64,000 bases of DNA from Porticoccaceae bacterium (GTDB lineage Bacteria; Pseudomonadota; Gammaproteobacteria; Pseudomonadales; Porticoccaceae): the NCBI GenBank assembly GCA_024644595.1, contig JAHEHL010000009.1, positions 478,893 to 542,892 of the forward strand, in the 5' to 3' direction. The notes beneath the pieces were generated by a model. That model made no database searches. It was not told the origin of the DNA and saw nothing but the letters and a program-made list of their open reading frames with translations. The position numbers and the translations under genes are program-made. Below are positions 9,428-18,433 of this stretch, piece after piece (the first letter of the stretch is position 1; every line of letters starts with the position of its first letter).

Positions 9428-10096
9428 CTAGGCGGACTGCAACTGTCTGTAGCGCTCAACCGTTCCCACGTCACACCAGCTGCCAGTATAGACTGTGCCT
9501 CCCACTCGACCCGATACGATGGCTGGACGCAAAACATCGCGCAGAGGGAATGCGTCTTGCTGATCCGTAAAATTGGCAAACAGCGATGGTCGGATCAGGC
9601 TAATGCCACTGAAGGTGTAGTTGTTGTGGTCACCATATTCAACTCTATCGCGATTCAGCGCGAAGTCTCCGCACGGATTGTGATCGGGGTTTTTCACCAA
9701 CACCAGACAGGCATCGAGCTGCTCAGGTAAGCGGCGTTCACAAAGCTCGGTGAACTCAAAATCACTCCAGACATCACCATTGACCAGTACAAAAGGCTGC
9801 TCTCCGAGTAACGGCAAAGCATTGGCAATCCCACCCCCAGTCTCCAGCGCCTGTGTTTCACGAGACCAATGAATAGTAACCCCGAACCGATGCTCGGCAT
9901 CGTGAAAATAGTCTTCAATTTGCTCGGCCAGCCAACAGGTATTAATCACAATCTGATTAATGCCGGCGGCAACGAGTCGCTCAATGTGGTGCTCGAGCAG
10001 TGGTTTGCCGGCGACGGGTAACATCGGCTTTGGCGTGCTGTCGGTAAGCGGGCGCAGACGTTCGCCGCGACCGGCGGCCAGAATCATGGCTTTCAT
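9428..10096 (-). CDS. murU: N-acetylmuramate alpha-1-phosphate uridylyltransferase
   Basis: A 222-residue nucleotidyltransferase. It begins MKAMILAAGRGERLRPLT, the G-x-G-x-R-x-x-P-x-T nucleotide-binding signature, then TPKPMLPVAGKPLL, with FVLVNGDVWSD as the metal-binding region. MurU makes UDP-MurNAc from MurNAc-1-phosphate in the peptidoglycan recycling bypass that avoids de novo, fosfomycin-sensitive synthesis. The ATG at 10094-10096 overlaps the amgK stop as ATGA, showing coupling, so the longer frame to 10123 is rejected. Pairing with amgK, divergent from lptD, is the same arrangement as in Pseudomonas. A generic glucose/mannose-1-phosphate nucleotidyltransferase would be the alternative without this context. 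Confidence 0.92.
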   Translation of the reverse strand: MKAMILAAGRGERLRPLTDSTPKPMLPVAGKPLLEHHIERLVAAGINQIVINTCWLAEQIEDYFHDAEHRFGVTIHWSRETQALETGGGIANALPLLGEQPFVLVNGDVWSDFEFTELCERRLPEQLDACLVLVKNPDHNPCGDFALNRDRVEYGDHNNYTFSGISLIRPSLFANFTDQQDAFPLRDVLRPAIVSGRVGGTVYTGSWCDVGTVERYRQLQSA

Positions 10097-11184
10097 CGGG
10101 CTAGCTCTCCGGCACTGCGCCAATCGCGATACCAGGGCTGATCGGTCAACAGCGGTTCGACACGCTGCACAAACCAGTGATAAAACGCGCGCCCCTCTTC
10201 ATGGCGCTCTGCCGCTTCCAAGGTGTAGCGAATCACCAGCGGCAGATCGCGAAGATAGCCATGCTTGCCATCGCGCAGTGAGAGACGCACAAAAATACCT
10301 AGCACTTTAATATGTCGCTGCAGGCCAACCAGATCAAACCAGTGTAAAAACTGCTTATCACTAACGACATTCAATGTCCCGCGCTGCTCTAGACACCGCT
10401 TAAAGCCCAGCGCGCGCTCAGTGACCTGTTCCGCCGGCAAGCGCAGATAACAGTCTTTCAACAGTGATACCAGATCGTAGGTGATGGGTCCGACAATCGC
10501 GTCCTGAAAGTCGATAACACCGAGCGAGCCATCTTCCAGCAGCATCAGATTGCGCGAATGATAGTCGCGGTGCACCACCACCTGAGGTTGCCCAGTGGCA
10601 CACACAACTAAATGGCTATAGAGCTGGTCGAGCAGACTGCGCTCTTCAGCGCTGAGCTCAAGACCCAGAAGTTGACCGAGGAACCAATCGGCAAACAGAT
10701 TCATTTCTACCTGCAGCTGGTTGTTATCGTAATGCCCAAATACCCGAGCACTTGGCTCAACAGCTTGAATATCCTGCAGTAGCGCTTCAGCCTGCTGGTA
10801 ATAGTTATCTGCAGAGTGCCGCTCCGGAGAATTCTCTCCAGCAATTAAACCGGCCATTAATTCTCGATGTAGCAATTGATGACCGAAGTCTTCCAACAGC
10901 ATAAAGCCCCGTGCAAAGTCCACCGCAAGTATTTTTGGAGTGGTAATTCCGTGGCGCTGAAGACAAAGTGCCACGGCAATATAAGCCGGGTTATTTTCCT
11001 TCTCCGGAGGAGAATCGACGGCGATCAATGACCTCTGCCCAGGCAGCCGATAGTAGCGTCTAAAGCCGGCATCGCCCGCCAGTGCCTGAGGCTGCAGTGG
11101 CCGATCCAGTTGATAGGGTGACGGAGCGCAGGCCTCTATCCAGACAATAAAGTCTCGCTGACGCTGGTTGCTTAACGGGTCGAT
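10093..11184 (-). CDS. amgK: N-acetylmuramate/N-acetylglucosamine anomeric kinase, unusual start codon
   Basis: An aminoglycoside phosphotransferase-fold kinase that phosphorylates MurNAc at C1, supplying MurU. Seen: VVHRDYHSRNLML (catalytic loop, Brenner motif) and LGVIDFQDAIVGP (metal-binding Asp). The first standard start is a TTG at 11026-11028, but conserved family sequence continues upstream in frame without a stop: a DAGFRRYYR segment matching the family's DASFRRYFR, then IAVDSPPEKE. The frame reaches back to a TAA at 11191-11193 and contains no ATG, GTG or TTG in that part. An ATC at 11182-11184, ten bases after AGGA, is the best-placed initiator and gives 363 residues; a single base error there (ATC for ATG) is an equal possibility. 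Confidence 0.85.
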   Translation of the reverse strand: MDPLSNQRQRDFIVWIEACAPSPYQLDRPLQPQALAGDAGFRRYYRLPGQRSLIAVDSPPEKENNPAYIAVALCLQRHGITTPKILAVDFARGFMLLEDFGHQLLHRELMAGLIAGENSPERHSADNYYQQAEALLQDIQAVEPSARVFGHYDNNQLQVEMNLFADWFLGQLLGLELSAEERSLLDQLYSHLVVCATGQPQVVVHRDYHSRNLMLLEDGSLGVIDFQDAIVGPITYDLVSLLKDCYLRLPAEQVTERALGFKRCLEQRGTLNVVSDKQFLHWFDLVGLQRHIKVLGIFVRLSLRDGKHGYLRDLPLVIRYTLEAAERHEEGRAFYHWFVQRVEPLLTDQPWYRDWRSAGELAR

Positions 11185-11192
11185 AGTGTTTT

Positions 11193-11341
11193 ATTCCTTA
11201 TCCTGTTAACGCAGGTCTGTGCCATGCCGGGCAAAACCCGGGCCAAAAAGCACGTTTCTGGGCGTATTTAGGTTAATTCAGGCCTCTACTCTGGCAAGAT
11301 ATCAGGTAAAATGCCAGCAAATTAGCATTCAGTAATCAGGC
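11193..11341. promoter_or_regulatory. Divergent amgK/lptD intergenic region
   Basis: About 150 bases that must hold promoters for both amgK-murU (-) and lptD-surA (+). On the plus strand TAAAAT at 11307-11312 is a possible -10 for lptD, without a good -35. A GC hairpin (CCGGG, five-base loop CAAAA, CCCGG) lies near 11228-11242 and would be in the amgK leader. Predictions here are weak. Confidence 0.35.
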
Positions 11342-13951
11342 GTGTCTTTGACCTTTATTTGTTCTCAACAGTCTGCTGTTCAGCAGAGCCCGAATATTGC
11401 CAAAACGCGATTCAACAGCGTGGTTCGTCGCTGCCTGCCTGCCACATTGATCTGGCTTGGTATCGGTCTGTCTCCCTCGACTTTTGCCGAAGAGATTCAG
11501 GTTACCTGGAACTGCAAGGCGGGCCCCGATAATCAGTGGCTCTGCACTGAGCAACAGATTGTAACGTCAAAGATCAGTCGCCCTCCAAGAGCCAATCCAG
11601 CCAAACTGCCGGTTTCAGATGAGCCCCGGGTCGCTGCCGTGCGCAATCTCGACTGGCTGGAAGAAGAGCAGATGACCGCGGAGCAGCGTCTGACAATTCA
11701 GAGCAACTGCTGTGGCGCCTATATCGAGCCTCCACGCAGCTATCCCGATGCCAATCTTGATCCAGAAGAGGCATCGCTTCAGGTCAATGCCAATAGCACT
11801 GAAGCACTGGAAAATAATGTTGCCCTGCTTGAGGGTGATGTGCAGATTTCTCAAGGCTATCGGCAGATTCGCAGCAATAGTGCACGAATTGATCAAGCCG
11901 GGCGCACAGTTAACTTGCAGGATAACGTGCAGTTTCGCGAACCCGGAATGTTGCTGCTGGGTAGTAGTGCCGAGATTGATATCGACAGCAAAGAAGTCAA
12001 AATTGAAAATGCCACTTATGTACTTCACGACGCCTCGGTGCGTGGCAGTGCAAAAACCCTGACCCGGACCAAAGATGGTGTGATCACGATTAGTGACGCT
12101 ACCTACTCCACTTGCGAGCCCGGCGACAGCACCTGGCAGATGACAACCAGCGAAATTGCAATCGATCAGGAAGATGGCTTTGCGACCGTAAAAAATGCCC
12201 AGCTCAGAGTAAAAGATGTGCCGGTATTTTATATGCCGTGGATTAAATTTCCGATCAGCGACAAACGTTCATCGGGACTGCTGTTTCCGACTATTCACTC
12301 GAGCAGCAGCAATGGCCTCGACTACGCACAGCCGATCTACTGGAACCTGGCGCCAAACTACGACGCGACCATTACCCCGCGACTGGTTCAGGAGCGCGGT
12401 ATAGGTGTGGAGGTGGAGCTTCGTCATTTAACCGCCACCACTGAGACCATAGCAACCACCGCCTTTCTCGGCAGTGATAAGGGCGGGCGTGACGATGAGG
12501 ACATAAACCCGGATACCGGACTGCCCGAATACCGTGACCAGGATCGTTATCTACTAGGGGTTTCTCACAACGGAGGTTTCGGCACAAACTGGTCGACCTT
12601 GATCGATATCAACCGTGTCTCTGACAATGACTATTTCAATGACCTCGGCAATTTAAATCAGGAATCGAGTAGCATTATCAACCTGCGTCAGGTCGCCGGT
12701 GCGGGCTACCGCACGGAAAACTGGCATTATCAGGTCGAAGCGCTGGATCACCAGATTATTGTCAGTGGACTGGAAGAACAATACTCCGTGTTACCGAAGA
12801 TCAGCGCAAATGGCTATTACCGATTCAATAACAATCTCGTTGTTGAACTCAACCATGAATCCGCGCACTTTGATCACGACAACCAGGATTTTGTCACCGG
12901 CAATCGCCATCGCATCGACTACGGCCTCAGCTGGGACAAACGTTGGAGCTGGGGCTACTTCCGCCCACAGTTGCGACTCAAACACCTAGCCTACAACATT
13001 GACAGCATCAACGGTGAGCCAGGCAATCCCTCGCTGACTGTCCCTGTCTCATCGCTGGATACCAGCCTGTTCTTCGAGCGTCCGGCAAGCTTTTTCGACG
13101 GTTACACTCAGACCCTTGAGCCAAGGCTTTACTACGTAAAATCCGACTACCGAAACCAGTCCAGGCTGCCGGACTTTGATACCCGCGAATTTACCCCGTC
13201 CTATGATCTGCTGTTTCGCGACGAACGCTTTAATGGCGGTGACCGGATCTCAGATGAAGACCGCTTGACCATCGCGCTGACCACTCGTTATATCGATAGC
13301 AAGACCGGGCAGGAACGATTCAGTGCCAGTATCGCCCAGGCGATTCACTATGCCGACCGGCGCGTAACACTGTCATCAAATCCCTCAGCAGAAGAGCTCG
13401 GAGATCTCTCTCGGGGGCAATCGCCACTCGCTCTGAAACTGTCGGGCAGAGTCACCAATAGCTGGCGCTTTACGAGCGATATCATCTATGACAGCCACGA
13501 CAATGAGTTGGCTAAGAGCAGTGTTGCATTGCGTTACAATGATCGCCAGAATCGACTGCTAAACCTCGCTTATCGTTCAACACCTCGCGAGCCAAGACTG
13601 TTTGACGGTATGCAGCTGAGGCAGGATATAAAACAGGCTGATATATCCGGTTTTTTGCCGGTGCGCGGCAATTTCAACTTGGTTGCACGCTGGAATCATG
13701 ACTTTACTCATAGCCGTATGCTGGATGTTTTTGCGGGGTTTGAATACAACAGCTGCTGCTGGCGAGCGAGCTTGGTTGCACGCCGCTCACTGAACAGGAA
13801 AGATGAAATACTGGTGCCGGAAGAGGAGTTAAATCTCGTCAATGGCATCTTTTTCCAAATACAATTTAAAGGTCTGGCTGGCTCCAATGGTCGGGTTGAT
13901 TCAATGCTAAAACATGGTATCTACGGTTATGGATCTGAAGAAAACTTGTAA
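11342..13951 (+). CDS. lptD: LPS assembly outer membrane protein LptD
   Basis: An 869-residue outer membrane protein that with LptE inserts LPS into the outer leaflet. A signal peptide core lies at about residues 31-48 (ending STFA). Then come the OstA/LptA-like jellyroll (about 140-290) and the 26-strand barrel. Cysteines that would form the inter-domain disulfides are visible: C58 and C68 near the mature N-terminus and an adjacent pair C805-C806 (EYNSCCWR) matching E. coli C724-C725; an extra pair C123-C124 is also present. The start is uncertain: I use the GTG at 11342, but a TTG at 11348 has better spacing from CAGG. It is followed by surA, whose chaperone product delivers LptD. Confidence 0.95.
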   Translation: MSLTFICSQQSAVQQSPNIAKTRFNSVVRRCLPATLIWLGIGLSPSTFAEEIQVTWNCKAGPDNQWLCTEQQIVTSKISRPPRANPAKLPVSDEPRVAAVRNLDWLEEEQMTAEQRLTIQSNCCGAYIEPPRSYPDANLDPEEASLQVNANSTEALENNVALLEGDVQISQGYRQIRSNSARIDQAGRTVNLQDNVQFREPGMLLLGSSAEIDIDSKEVKIENATYVLHDASVRGSAKTLTRTKDGVITISDATYSTCEPGDSTWQMTTSEIAIDQEDGFATVKNAQLRVKDVPVFYMPWIKFPISDKRSSGLLFPTIHSSSSNGLDYAQPIYWNLAPNYDATITPRLVQERGIGVEVELRHLTATTETIATTAFLGSDKGGRDDEDINPDTGLPEYRDQDRYLLGVSHNGGFGTNWSTLIDINRVSDNDYFNDLGNLNQESSSIINLRQVAGAGYRTENWHYQVEALDHQIIVSGLEEQYSVLPKISANGYYRFNNNLVVELNHESAHFDHDNQDFVTGNRHRIDYGLSWDKRWSWGYFRPQLRLKHLAYNIDSINGEPGNPSLTVPVSSLDTSLFFERPASFFDGYTQTLEPRLYYVKSDYRNQSRLPDFDTREFTPSYDLLFRDERFNGGDRISDEDRLTIALTTRYIDSKTGQERFSASIAQAIHYADRRVTLSSNPSAEELGDLSRGQSPLALKLSGRVTNSWRFTSDIIYDSHDNELAKSSVALRYNDRQNRLLNLAYRSTPREPRLFDGMQLRQDIKQADISGFLPVRGNFNLVARWNHDFTHSRMLDVFAGFEYNSCCWRASLVARRSLNRKDEILVPEEELNLVNGIFFQIQFKGLAGSNGRVDSMLKHGIYGYGSEENL

Positions 13952-15257
13952 CGCAGCGTTGCTCGCAATTTTACTCGCCGGCTTCTCAATGGCAGCCAAT
14001 GCCCAGCTGGAAATTCTCGACCGGGTGGTTGCTGTGGTCGATGAAGATGTTATTCTCGAAAGCGAAGTGCAGCGCCGTCTAGCTACCATTTACGCCCAAA
14101 TTCAACAGTCCGGAACACAACCCCCACCTCAAAATGTGCTGACACAGCAGGTTCTCGAACGTCTGATTTCAGAGCGCCTGCAGCTCAATATGGGCTACAA
14201 GGCGGGCATTCGGATCAGCGACGCAGAGCTCAATGACGCAATGGGCCGCATTGCCGCCGGCAATCAGCTGACCATGGAACAGTACATTGAACAAATCCAT
14301 GCTTCAGGTTCGACCCTCTCTAATGTTCGCGAGGAGATTCGCGACGAAATGATTTTGATGCGAGTGCAGCAGGCTCAAGTGATGCGCCGTATTCGCATCA
14401 GTGAGCAAGAACTGGATAACTTCCTCAACTCCGAGGAAGGGCGCTTCATGAGCTCTCCCGACGTCAACGTTGGACATATCCTGCTACCGGTACCCAGCGG
14501 CGCAAATCCAGACCAAGTAAATGATATTCTCACTCGCGCTCAAGACCTGATGAATCAAGCGCGCACTGGAACCGACTTTCGGCAGCTGGCAATGGCGAAC
14601 TCCGCCGATCAGACCGCGCTGCAAGGCGGTGATTTGGGCTGGCGAAAAATGGCTCAGTTACCGGGGGTTTTTATTGAGGCGGTAGAAGGTCTCGATCTTG
14701 GCGAAGTCTCCGAACCGATTCGCAGTGGCGCGGGTTATCACCTGCTTAAACTATACGAACGCCGCGGTGGCGGCGAGCAATTAATCGAACAGCACTTTGC
14801 TCGTCATATCCTGATCAAGCCCAATGAAATACGTGATCAGGAAACTGTTGTTGACCAGCTCAACACGCTGCGTGATCGGATTGCAGCGGGCGAGGACTTT
14901 GCTCTATTGGCTAAAGAATTCTCTGAAGATACAGGCTCTGCATTGACTGGCGGAGAGCTCGGGTGGTCGACTCCGGGAATGTTTGTGCCCGAGTTTGAAC
15001 AGGTGATGGGAAGTATTGCAATAAATGAGGTCAGCGTACCGTTCCGGTCACAATTTGGCTGGCATATTCTGCAGGTCATAGAGCGTCGCAAACAGGACTT
15101 CAGTGAGAACATCACCCGCAACCGTGCTCAAAATGTTCTGCGTCAACGCAAATACGAGGAAGAACTTCAGGTGTGGCTGCAGGAAATTCGCGACGAGGCC
15201 TTTGTCGAAATAAAAAATGCAGGGACAGCTGAAGTCGCAGAGCCAACCGCGTCATGA
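13929..15257 (+). CDS. surA: Periplasmic chaperone/peptidyl-prolyl isomerase SurA
   Basis: A 442-residue secreted protein. Signal peptide with likely cleavage after AANA, then [21 protein letters not shown], the SurA N-terminal domain. Two parvulin domains follow (about residues 170-270 and 280-380), with GGDLGWRK and GGELGWS motifs, and a C-terminal helix. SurA escorts outer membrane proteins, including LptD, to the BAM complex. I prefer the ATG at 13929, which begins a compact signal peptide; the ATG at 13914 would add five residues. The gene starts inside the end of lptD, and its own stop overlaps pdxA. Confidence 0.95.
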   Translation: MDLKKTCNAALLAILLAGFSMAANAQLEILDRVVAVVDEDVILESEVQRRLATIYAQIQQSGTQPPPQNVLTQQVLERLISERLQLNMGYKAGIRISDAELNDAMGRIAAGNQLTMEQYIEQIHASGSTLSNVREEIRDEMILMRVQQAQVMRRIRISEQELDNFLNSEEGRFMSSPDVNVGHILLPVPSGANPDQVNDILTRAQDLMNQARTGTDFRQLAMANSADQTALQGGDLGWRKMAQLPGVFIEAVEGLDLGEVSEPIRSGAGYHLLKLYERRGGGEQLIEQHFARHILIKPNEIRDQETVVDQLNTLRDRIAAGEDFALLAKEFSEDTGSALTGGELGWSTPGMFVPEFEQVMGSIAINEVSVPFRSQFGWHILQVIERRKQDFSENITRNRAQNVLRQRKYEEELQVWLQEIRDEAFVEIKNAGTAEVAEPTAS

Positions 15258-16240
15258 CCCTGCGCCTGGCGTTAACGCCGGGAGAGCCCGCGGGCGTTGG
15301 CGCTGACATCCTTATCGACCTGGTACAGCGTGGCAGCCCTCACGAGCTGGTCGCCTATGCCGACCCGCAACTGCTGCAACAACGTGCCGCGCAGCTCGGT
15401 TTGAAACTCCATTTGCGCGAGCCAGGCCCCAGCCCTCAGCCACTGGCAGCCGGCGAGCTGGCCATAGCTCCGATTGCAATGGCACACCCGGTAACCGCGG
15501 GTCACTTGGATAGTGCGAATGCAGCTTATGTACTCTCTTGCCTGGACGCAGCAATCAGTGCCTGTCTAGAAAATGACTGTCAGGCAATGGTGACCGGCCC
15601 GGTACAAAAATCTATTATCAACGAGGCCGGCTTTCATTTTTCCGGCCACACCGAATATCTCGCCGAGAAGACCGCAACCGAGCAAGTGGTGATGATGCTG
15701 GCTACCGCCGAGTTGCGTGTAGCATTGGCCACCACTCACCTGCCGCTGCGTGATGTGGCAGACAATATTACACAAGCCTCGCTGCGGCGAGTGATCGATA
15801 TTCTGCTAACCGATCTGAAGACAAAGTTTGGCCTGAGCTCGCCCTCAATCCTAGTCTGTGGACTCAACCCCCACGCTGGTGAAGGCGGTCATTTGGGTCG
15901 CGAGGAAATCGAGGTAATTGAGCCAGTGCTGGCAGAGTTTCGCCGTCAGGGCGCCAATCTGATTGGCCCGCTGCCGGCTGACACACTGTTTACCGCAAAA
16001 TATCTCGACACGGCCGATGCCGTGCTGGCGATGTACCATGATCAGGGACTGCCGGTGCTCAAACACCAGGGCTTTGGCCGGGCCGCCAATATCACTCTGG
16101 GGCTGCCCATTATTCGGACCTCGGTCGATCATGGGACCGCACTGGATCTGGCCGGCACCGGCAGTGCCGACAGTGGCAGCTTGCAAACCGCCATTCAGGT
16201 CGCTGCAGATATGGCGGTCAGCACAACTTCGACGGATTAA
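15254..16240 (+). CDS. pdxA: 4-hydroxythreonine-4-phosphate dehydrogenase
   Basis: A 328-residue enzyme of pyridoxal 5'-phosphate synthesis (DXP-dependent route) that oxidises 4-phosphohydroxy-L-threonine. Family motifs seen: [12 protein letters not shown] at the N-terminus, [25 protein letters not shown] (metal-binding His), [16 protein letters not shown] and [16 protein letters not shown]. Length is standard. The ATG overlaps the surA stop by four bases (ATGA). The order surA-pdxA-rsmA-apaG-apaH is classic for gammaproteobacteria. Confidence 0.97.
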   Translation: MTLRLALTPGEPAGVGADILIDLVQRGSPHELVAYADPQLLQQRAAQLGLKLHLREPGPSPQPLAAGELAIAPIAMAHPVTAGHLDSANAAYVLSCLDAAISACLENDCQAMVTGPVQKSIINEAGFHFSGHTEYLAEKTATEQVVMMLATAELRVALATTHLPLRDVADNITQASLRRVIDILLTDLKTKFGLSSPSILVCGLNPHAGEGGHLGREEIEVIEPVLAEFRRQGANLIGPLPADTLFTAKYLDTADAVLAMYHDQGLPVLKHQGFGRAANITLGLPIIRTSVDHGTALDLAGTGSADSGSLQTAIQVAADMAVSTTSTD

Positions 16241-16243
16241 TCT

Positions 16244-17041
16244 ATGACAATGCAGCATCAAGCACGAAAACGCTTTGGCCAGAACTTTCTTGTCGATCAG
16301 CAAATTATCGCGCAGATTATTGCTGCCATCGGGCCCAATAGCGATGATAATCTGATCGAGATAGGTCCCGGTACGGCAGCACTCACCGAACACCTTATTG
16401 AGCGCTGCCCCACCATGCAGGTGGTCGAGCTGGATCGCGATCTGGTGGATTATCTCAGCGAGAAGTTTGCTGCCTACCCCGACTTTCGCCTGCACAGTGG
16501 CGATGCCCTGAAAACCGACTTTGCCCAGTTCCATCAGGGCAGACAGATGCGCCTGGTCGGCAACCTGCCCTACAATATTTCAACGCCACTGCTATTTCAT
16601 CTGCTTAAAAATCGTGAACTGATTCATGATATGCACTTCATGCTGCAACGAGAAGTGGTTGACCGCCTGGGCGCGGTGCCGGGCAATAAAACCTATGGTC
16701 GGCTCTCGGTAATGGTGCAATATCACTGCCGGGTGATGCCGCTGATTCCGGTGCCGCCGTCAGCCTTTAGGCCCGCACCCAAGGTGCAGTCGGCGATTGT
16801 TCGACTCAAGCCGCATCGCTCCAAACCCGCCACGGCTGATAACGAGATACTGCTCAGCCAATTGGTCAGTCACTGTTTTCAGCAACGTCGAAAAACCTTG
16901 CGCAACTGCCTGCGCCCCTACGCCGAACACCTGAGCCTAGCTGAGTCGCAACTCGACTTATCGAAGCGCGCAGAACAGCTCAAGGTGTCCGAATTTGTCG
17001 CGCTTTCCAACTACATTAATCAAAGTCTATCGAGCCAATAA
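16244..17041 (+). CDS. rsmA: 16S rRNA (adenine-1518/1519-N6)-dimethyltransferase
   Basis: A 265-residue SAM-dependent methyltransferase (KsgA) that dimethylates two adjacent adenines in the 16S 3' hairpin late in 30S assembly. GQNFL is at residues 12-16, the SAM-binding motif I reads EIGPGTAALTE, and the catalytic motif IV NLPYNIS starts at residue 107. A C-terminal helical domain with FQQRRKTLRN is present. The stop shares its last base with the apaG start (TAATG). Confidence 0.97.
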   Translation: MTMQHQARKRFGQNFLVDQQIIAQIIAAIGPNSDDNLIEIGPGTAALTEHLIERCPTMQVVELDRDLVDYLSEKFAAYPDFRLHSGDALKTDFAQFHQGRQMRLVGNLPYNISTPLLFHLLKNRELIHDMHFMLQREVVDRLGAVPGNKTYGRLSVMVQYHCRVMPLIPVPPSAFRPAPKVQSAIVRLKPHRSKPATADNEILLSQLVSHCFQQRRKTLRNCLRPYAEHLSLAESQLDLSKRAEQLKVSEFVALSNYINQSLSSQ

Positions 17042-17415
17042 TGAGCAGCCAACCAATCACCGTGGATGTTACAACCGAGTATCTACGTCAACAATCCAAA
17101 CCAGACGAGGATCGCTTTGCCTTCGCCTACCACATTACCATTCACAACCAGAGTCAGGTCGCCGCCAAGCTCATGTCACGACACTGGGTCATCACCGACG
17201 GTAATGAGGCACAGCAAGAGGTTCGCGGTGCCGGCGTAATCGGCGAGCAACCCACCATATCGCCGGGACAGTCTTATCAATACAGCAGCGGTGTAATACT
17301 CGACACACCGATAGGCACCATGCACGGCTCTTATACTATGCTCGGTGATGATGGCAACGAATTTGATGCGCCGATAAAACCGTTTCTGCTCGCCATACCC
17401 CATGCAGTGAATTGA
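17041..17415 (+). CDS. apaG: ApaG protein
   Basis: A 124-residue protein with the ApaG beta-sandwich pattern: FAYHITIHNQS, RHWVITDGNG-like segment, EVRGAGVIGEQPTISPG and HGSYTM. The domain resembles fibronectin type III folds and its biochemical role is not settled. It starts on the last base of the rsmA stop and is followed nine bases later by apaH, so these are translated from one message. Confidence 0.95.
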   Translation: MSSQPITVDVTTEYLRQQSKPDEDRFAFAYHITIHNQSQVAAKLMSRHWVITDGNEAQQEVRGAGVIGEQPTISPGQSYQYSSGVILDTPIGTMHGSYTMLGDDGNEFDAPIKPFLLAIPHAVN

Positions 17416-17424
17416 GAGAGCGAA

Positions 17425-18237
17425 ATGACTGACTACGCGGTTGGTGATATTCAGGGCTGTCTCGACCCGTTGCTGCAGCTTCTCGACCGGGTCAATTTCG
17501 ATGTCTCAAATGACCGACTGATTGCCACTGGCGATCTGGTTAATCGCGGCCCTCAGTCACTGCAGACATTGCGTTTTTGCCACAGTCTCGGCGATGCCTT
17601 CAAAACGGTTCTCGGCAATCATGATCTGCACCTACTCGCCGTCGCTCATGGGGTGAAGAAAGCCACGCCAAAAGATACTCTCGACGAGATACTGACCGCC
17701 GCTGATCGAGTTACCCTTCTGGAGTGGCTGCAACAGCAGCCCCTACTTCTCGAGGTCAATGACTTCTGTATTGTGCACGCTGGCATCCCGCCGAACTGGA
17801 GTCTCGATACAGCTCGCAGTATGGCTCTTGAGGTGGAACAAATTTTGCGATCCGAACAGGCAGGCCACTACTTTGAGGGGATGTATGGCAATCAACCGCA
17901 AGGCTGGGATGATTCACTGGTCGGTCAGGCGCGCTGGCGGGTTATTACCAATTATCTGACGCGGATGCGTTACTGTACTGCGGCCGGTCGTCTCGATCTG
18001 CAAGCAAAGTCTGCACCAGAGGCGCTGGCAACAGAGTTGGAACAAGACCTTGCACCGTGGTTTAGCTATGCCGAGCGAAAAACCCGAGACGACAAAATTA
18101 TTTTCGGCCATTGGGCCGCGCTTGAAGGAAGGGATTGTGGCGCCAATCTCTTTCCTCTTGATACAGGTTATGTCTGGGGCGGGGCCATGCGCCTGATGAA
18201 CCTGACAAGCGGTGAGTTTACCCAGCAGCCTGCTTAA
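17425..18237 (+). CDS. apaH: Bis(5'-nucleosyl)-tetraphosphatase, symmetrical
   Basis: A 270-residue metallophosphatase that splits Ap4A into two ADP and also removes Np4 caps from RNA. The metal-binding motifs are GDIQGC at residues 7-12, GDLVNRGP, GNHD, and a late HAGIPP / GHWAALEG pair. Length matches E. coli ApaH (280). It is the last gene of the lptD cluster; the next gene begins after a 196-base gap. Confidence 0.97.
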   Translation: MTDYAVGDIQGCLDPLLQLLDRVNFDVSNDRLIATGDLVNRGPQSLQTLRFCHSLGDAFKTVLGNHDLHLLAVAHGVKKATPKDTLDEILTAADRVTLLEWLQQQPLLLEVNDFCIVHAGIPPNWSLDTARSMALEVEQILRSEQAGHYFEGMYGNQPQGWDDSLVGQARWRVITNYLTRMRYCTAAGRLDLQAKSAPEALATELEQDLAPWFSYAERKTRDDKIIFGHWAALEGRDCGANLFPLDTGYVWGGAMRLMNLTSGEFTQQPA

Positions 18238-18433
18238 CGCTTTCCAGGTACTGGTTTTTGCGGTGTTGCTTCCGCCGAGCGTCAGATAGTTAAGGGCTGA
18301 CAGCTGGTGGCACAACAACACAGTCCTCTCCGGCATCTTCATACAGTGAAGGTAGCAATAAGGGGATATAACAACAGTTCTGCAGGTCAGTCTGACAGGA
18401 CGATATAACACGGTTCAAACAACGAGGTAGCAG
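18238..18433 (+). promoter_or_regulatory. Intergenic region before the M13 peptidase gene
   Basis: Holds a TATAAC box followed by ACGG about 25-30 bases before the peptidase start, a possible -10, without a clear -35. GAGG lies seven bases before the ATG at 18434. No strong apaH terminator is visible; only a four-base-pair hairpin (CCAG/CTGG) followed by five T near 18250. Confidence 0.35.

Noticed and set aside
15851..16534. Antisense open frame over pdxA and rsmA
   Set aside because: Runs across two well-supported plus-strand genes and resembles no protein I know.
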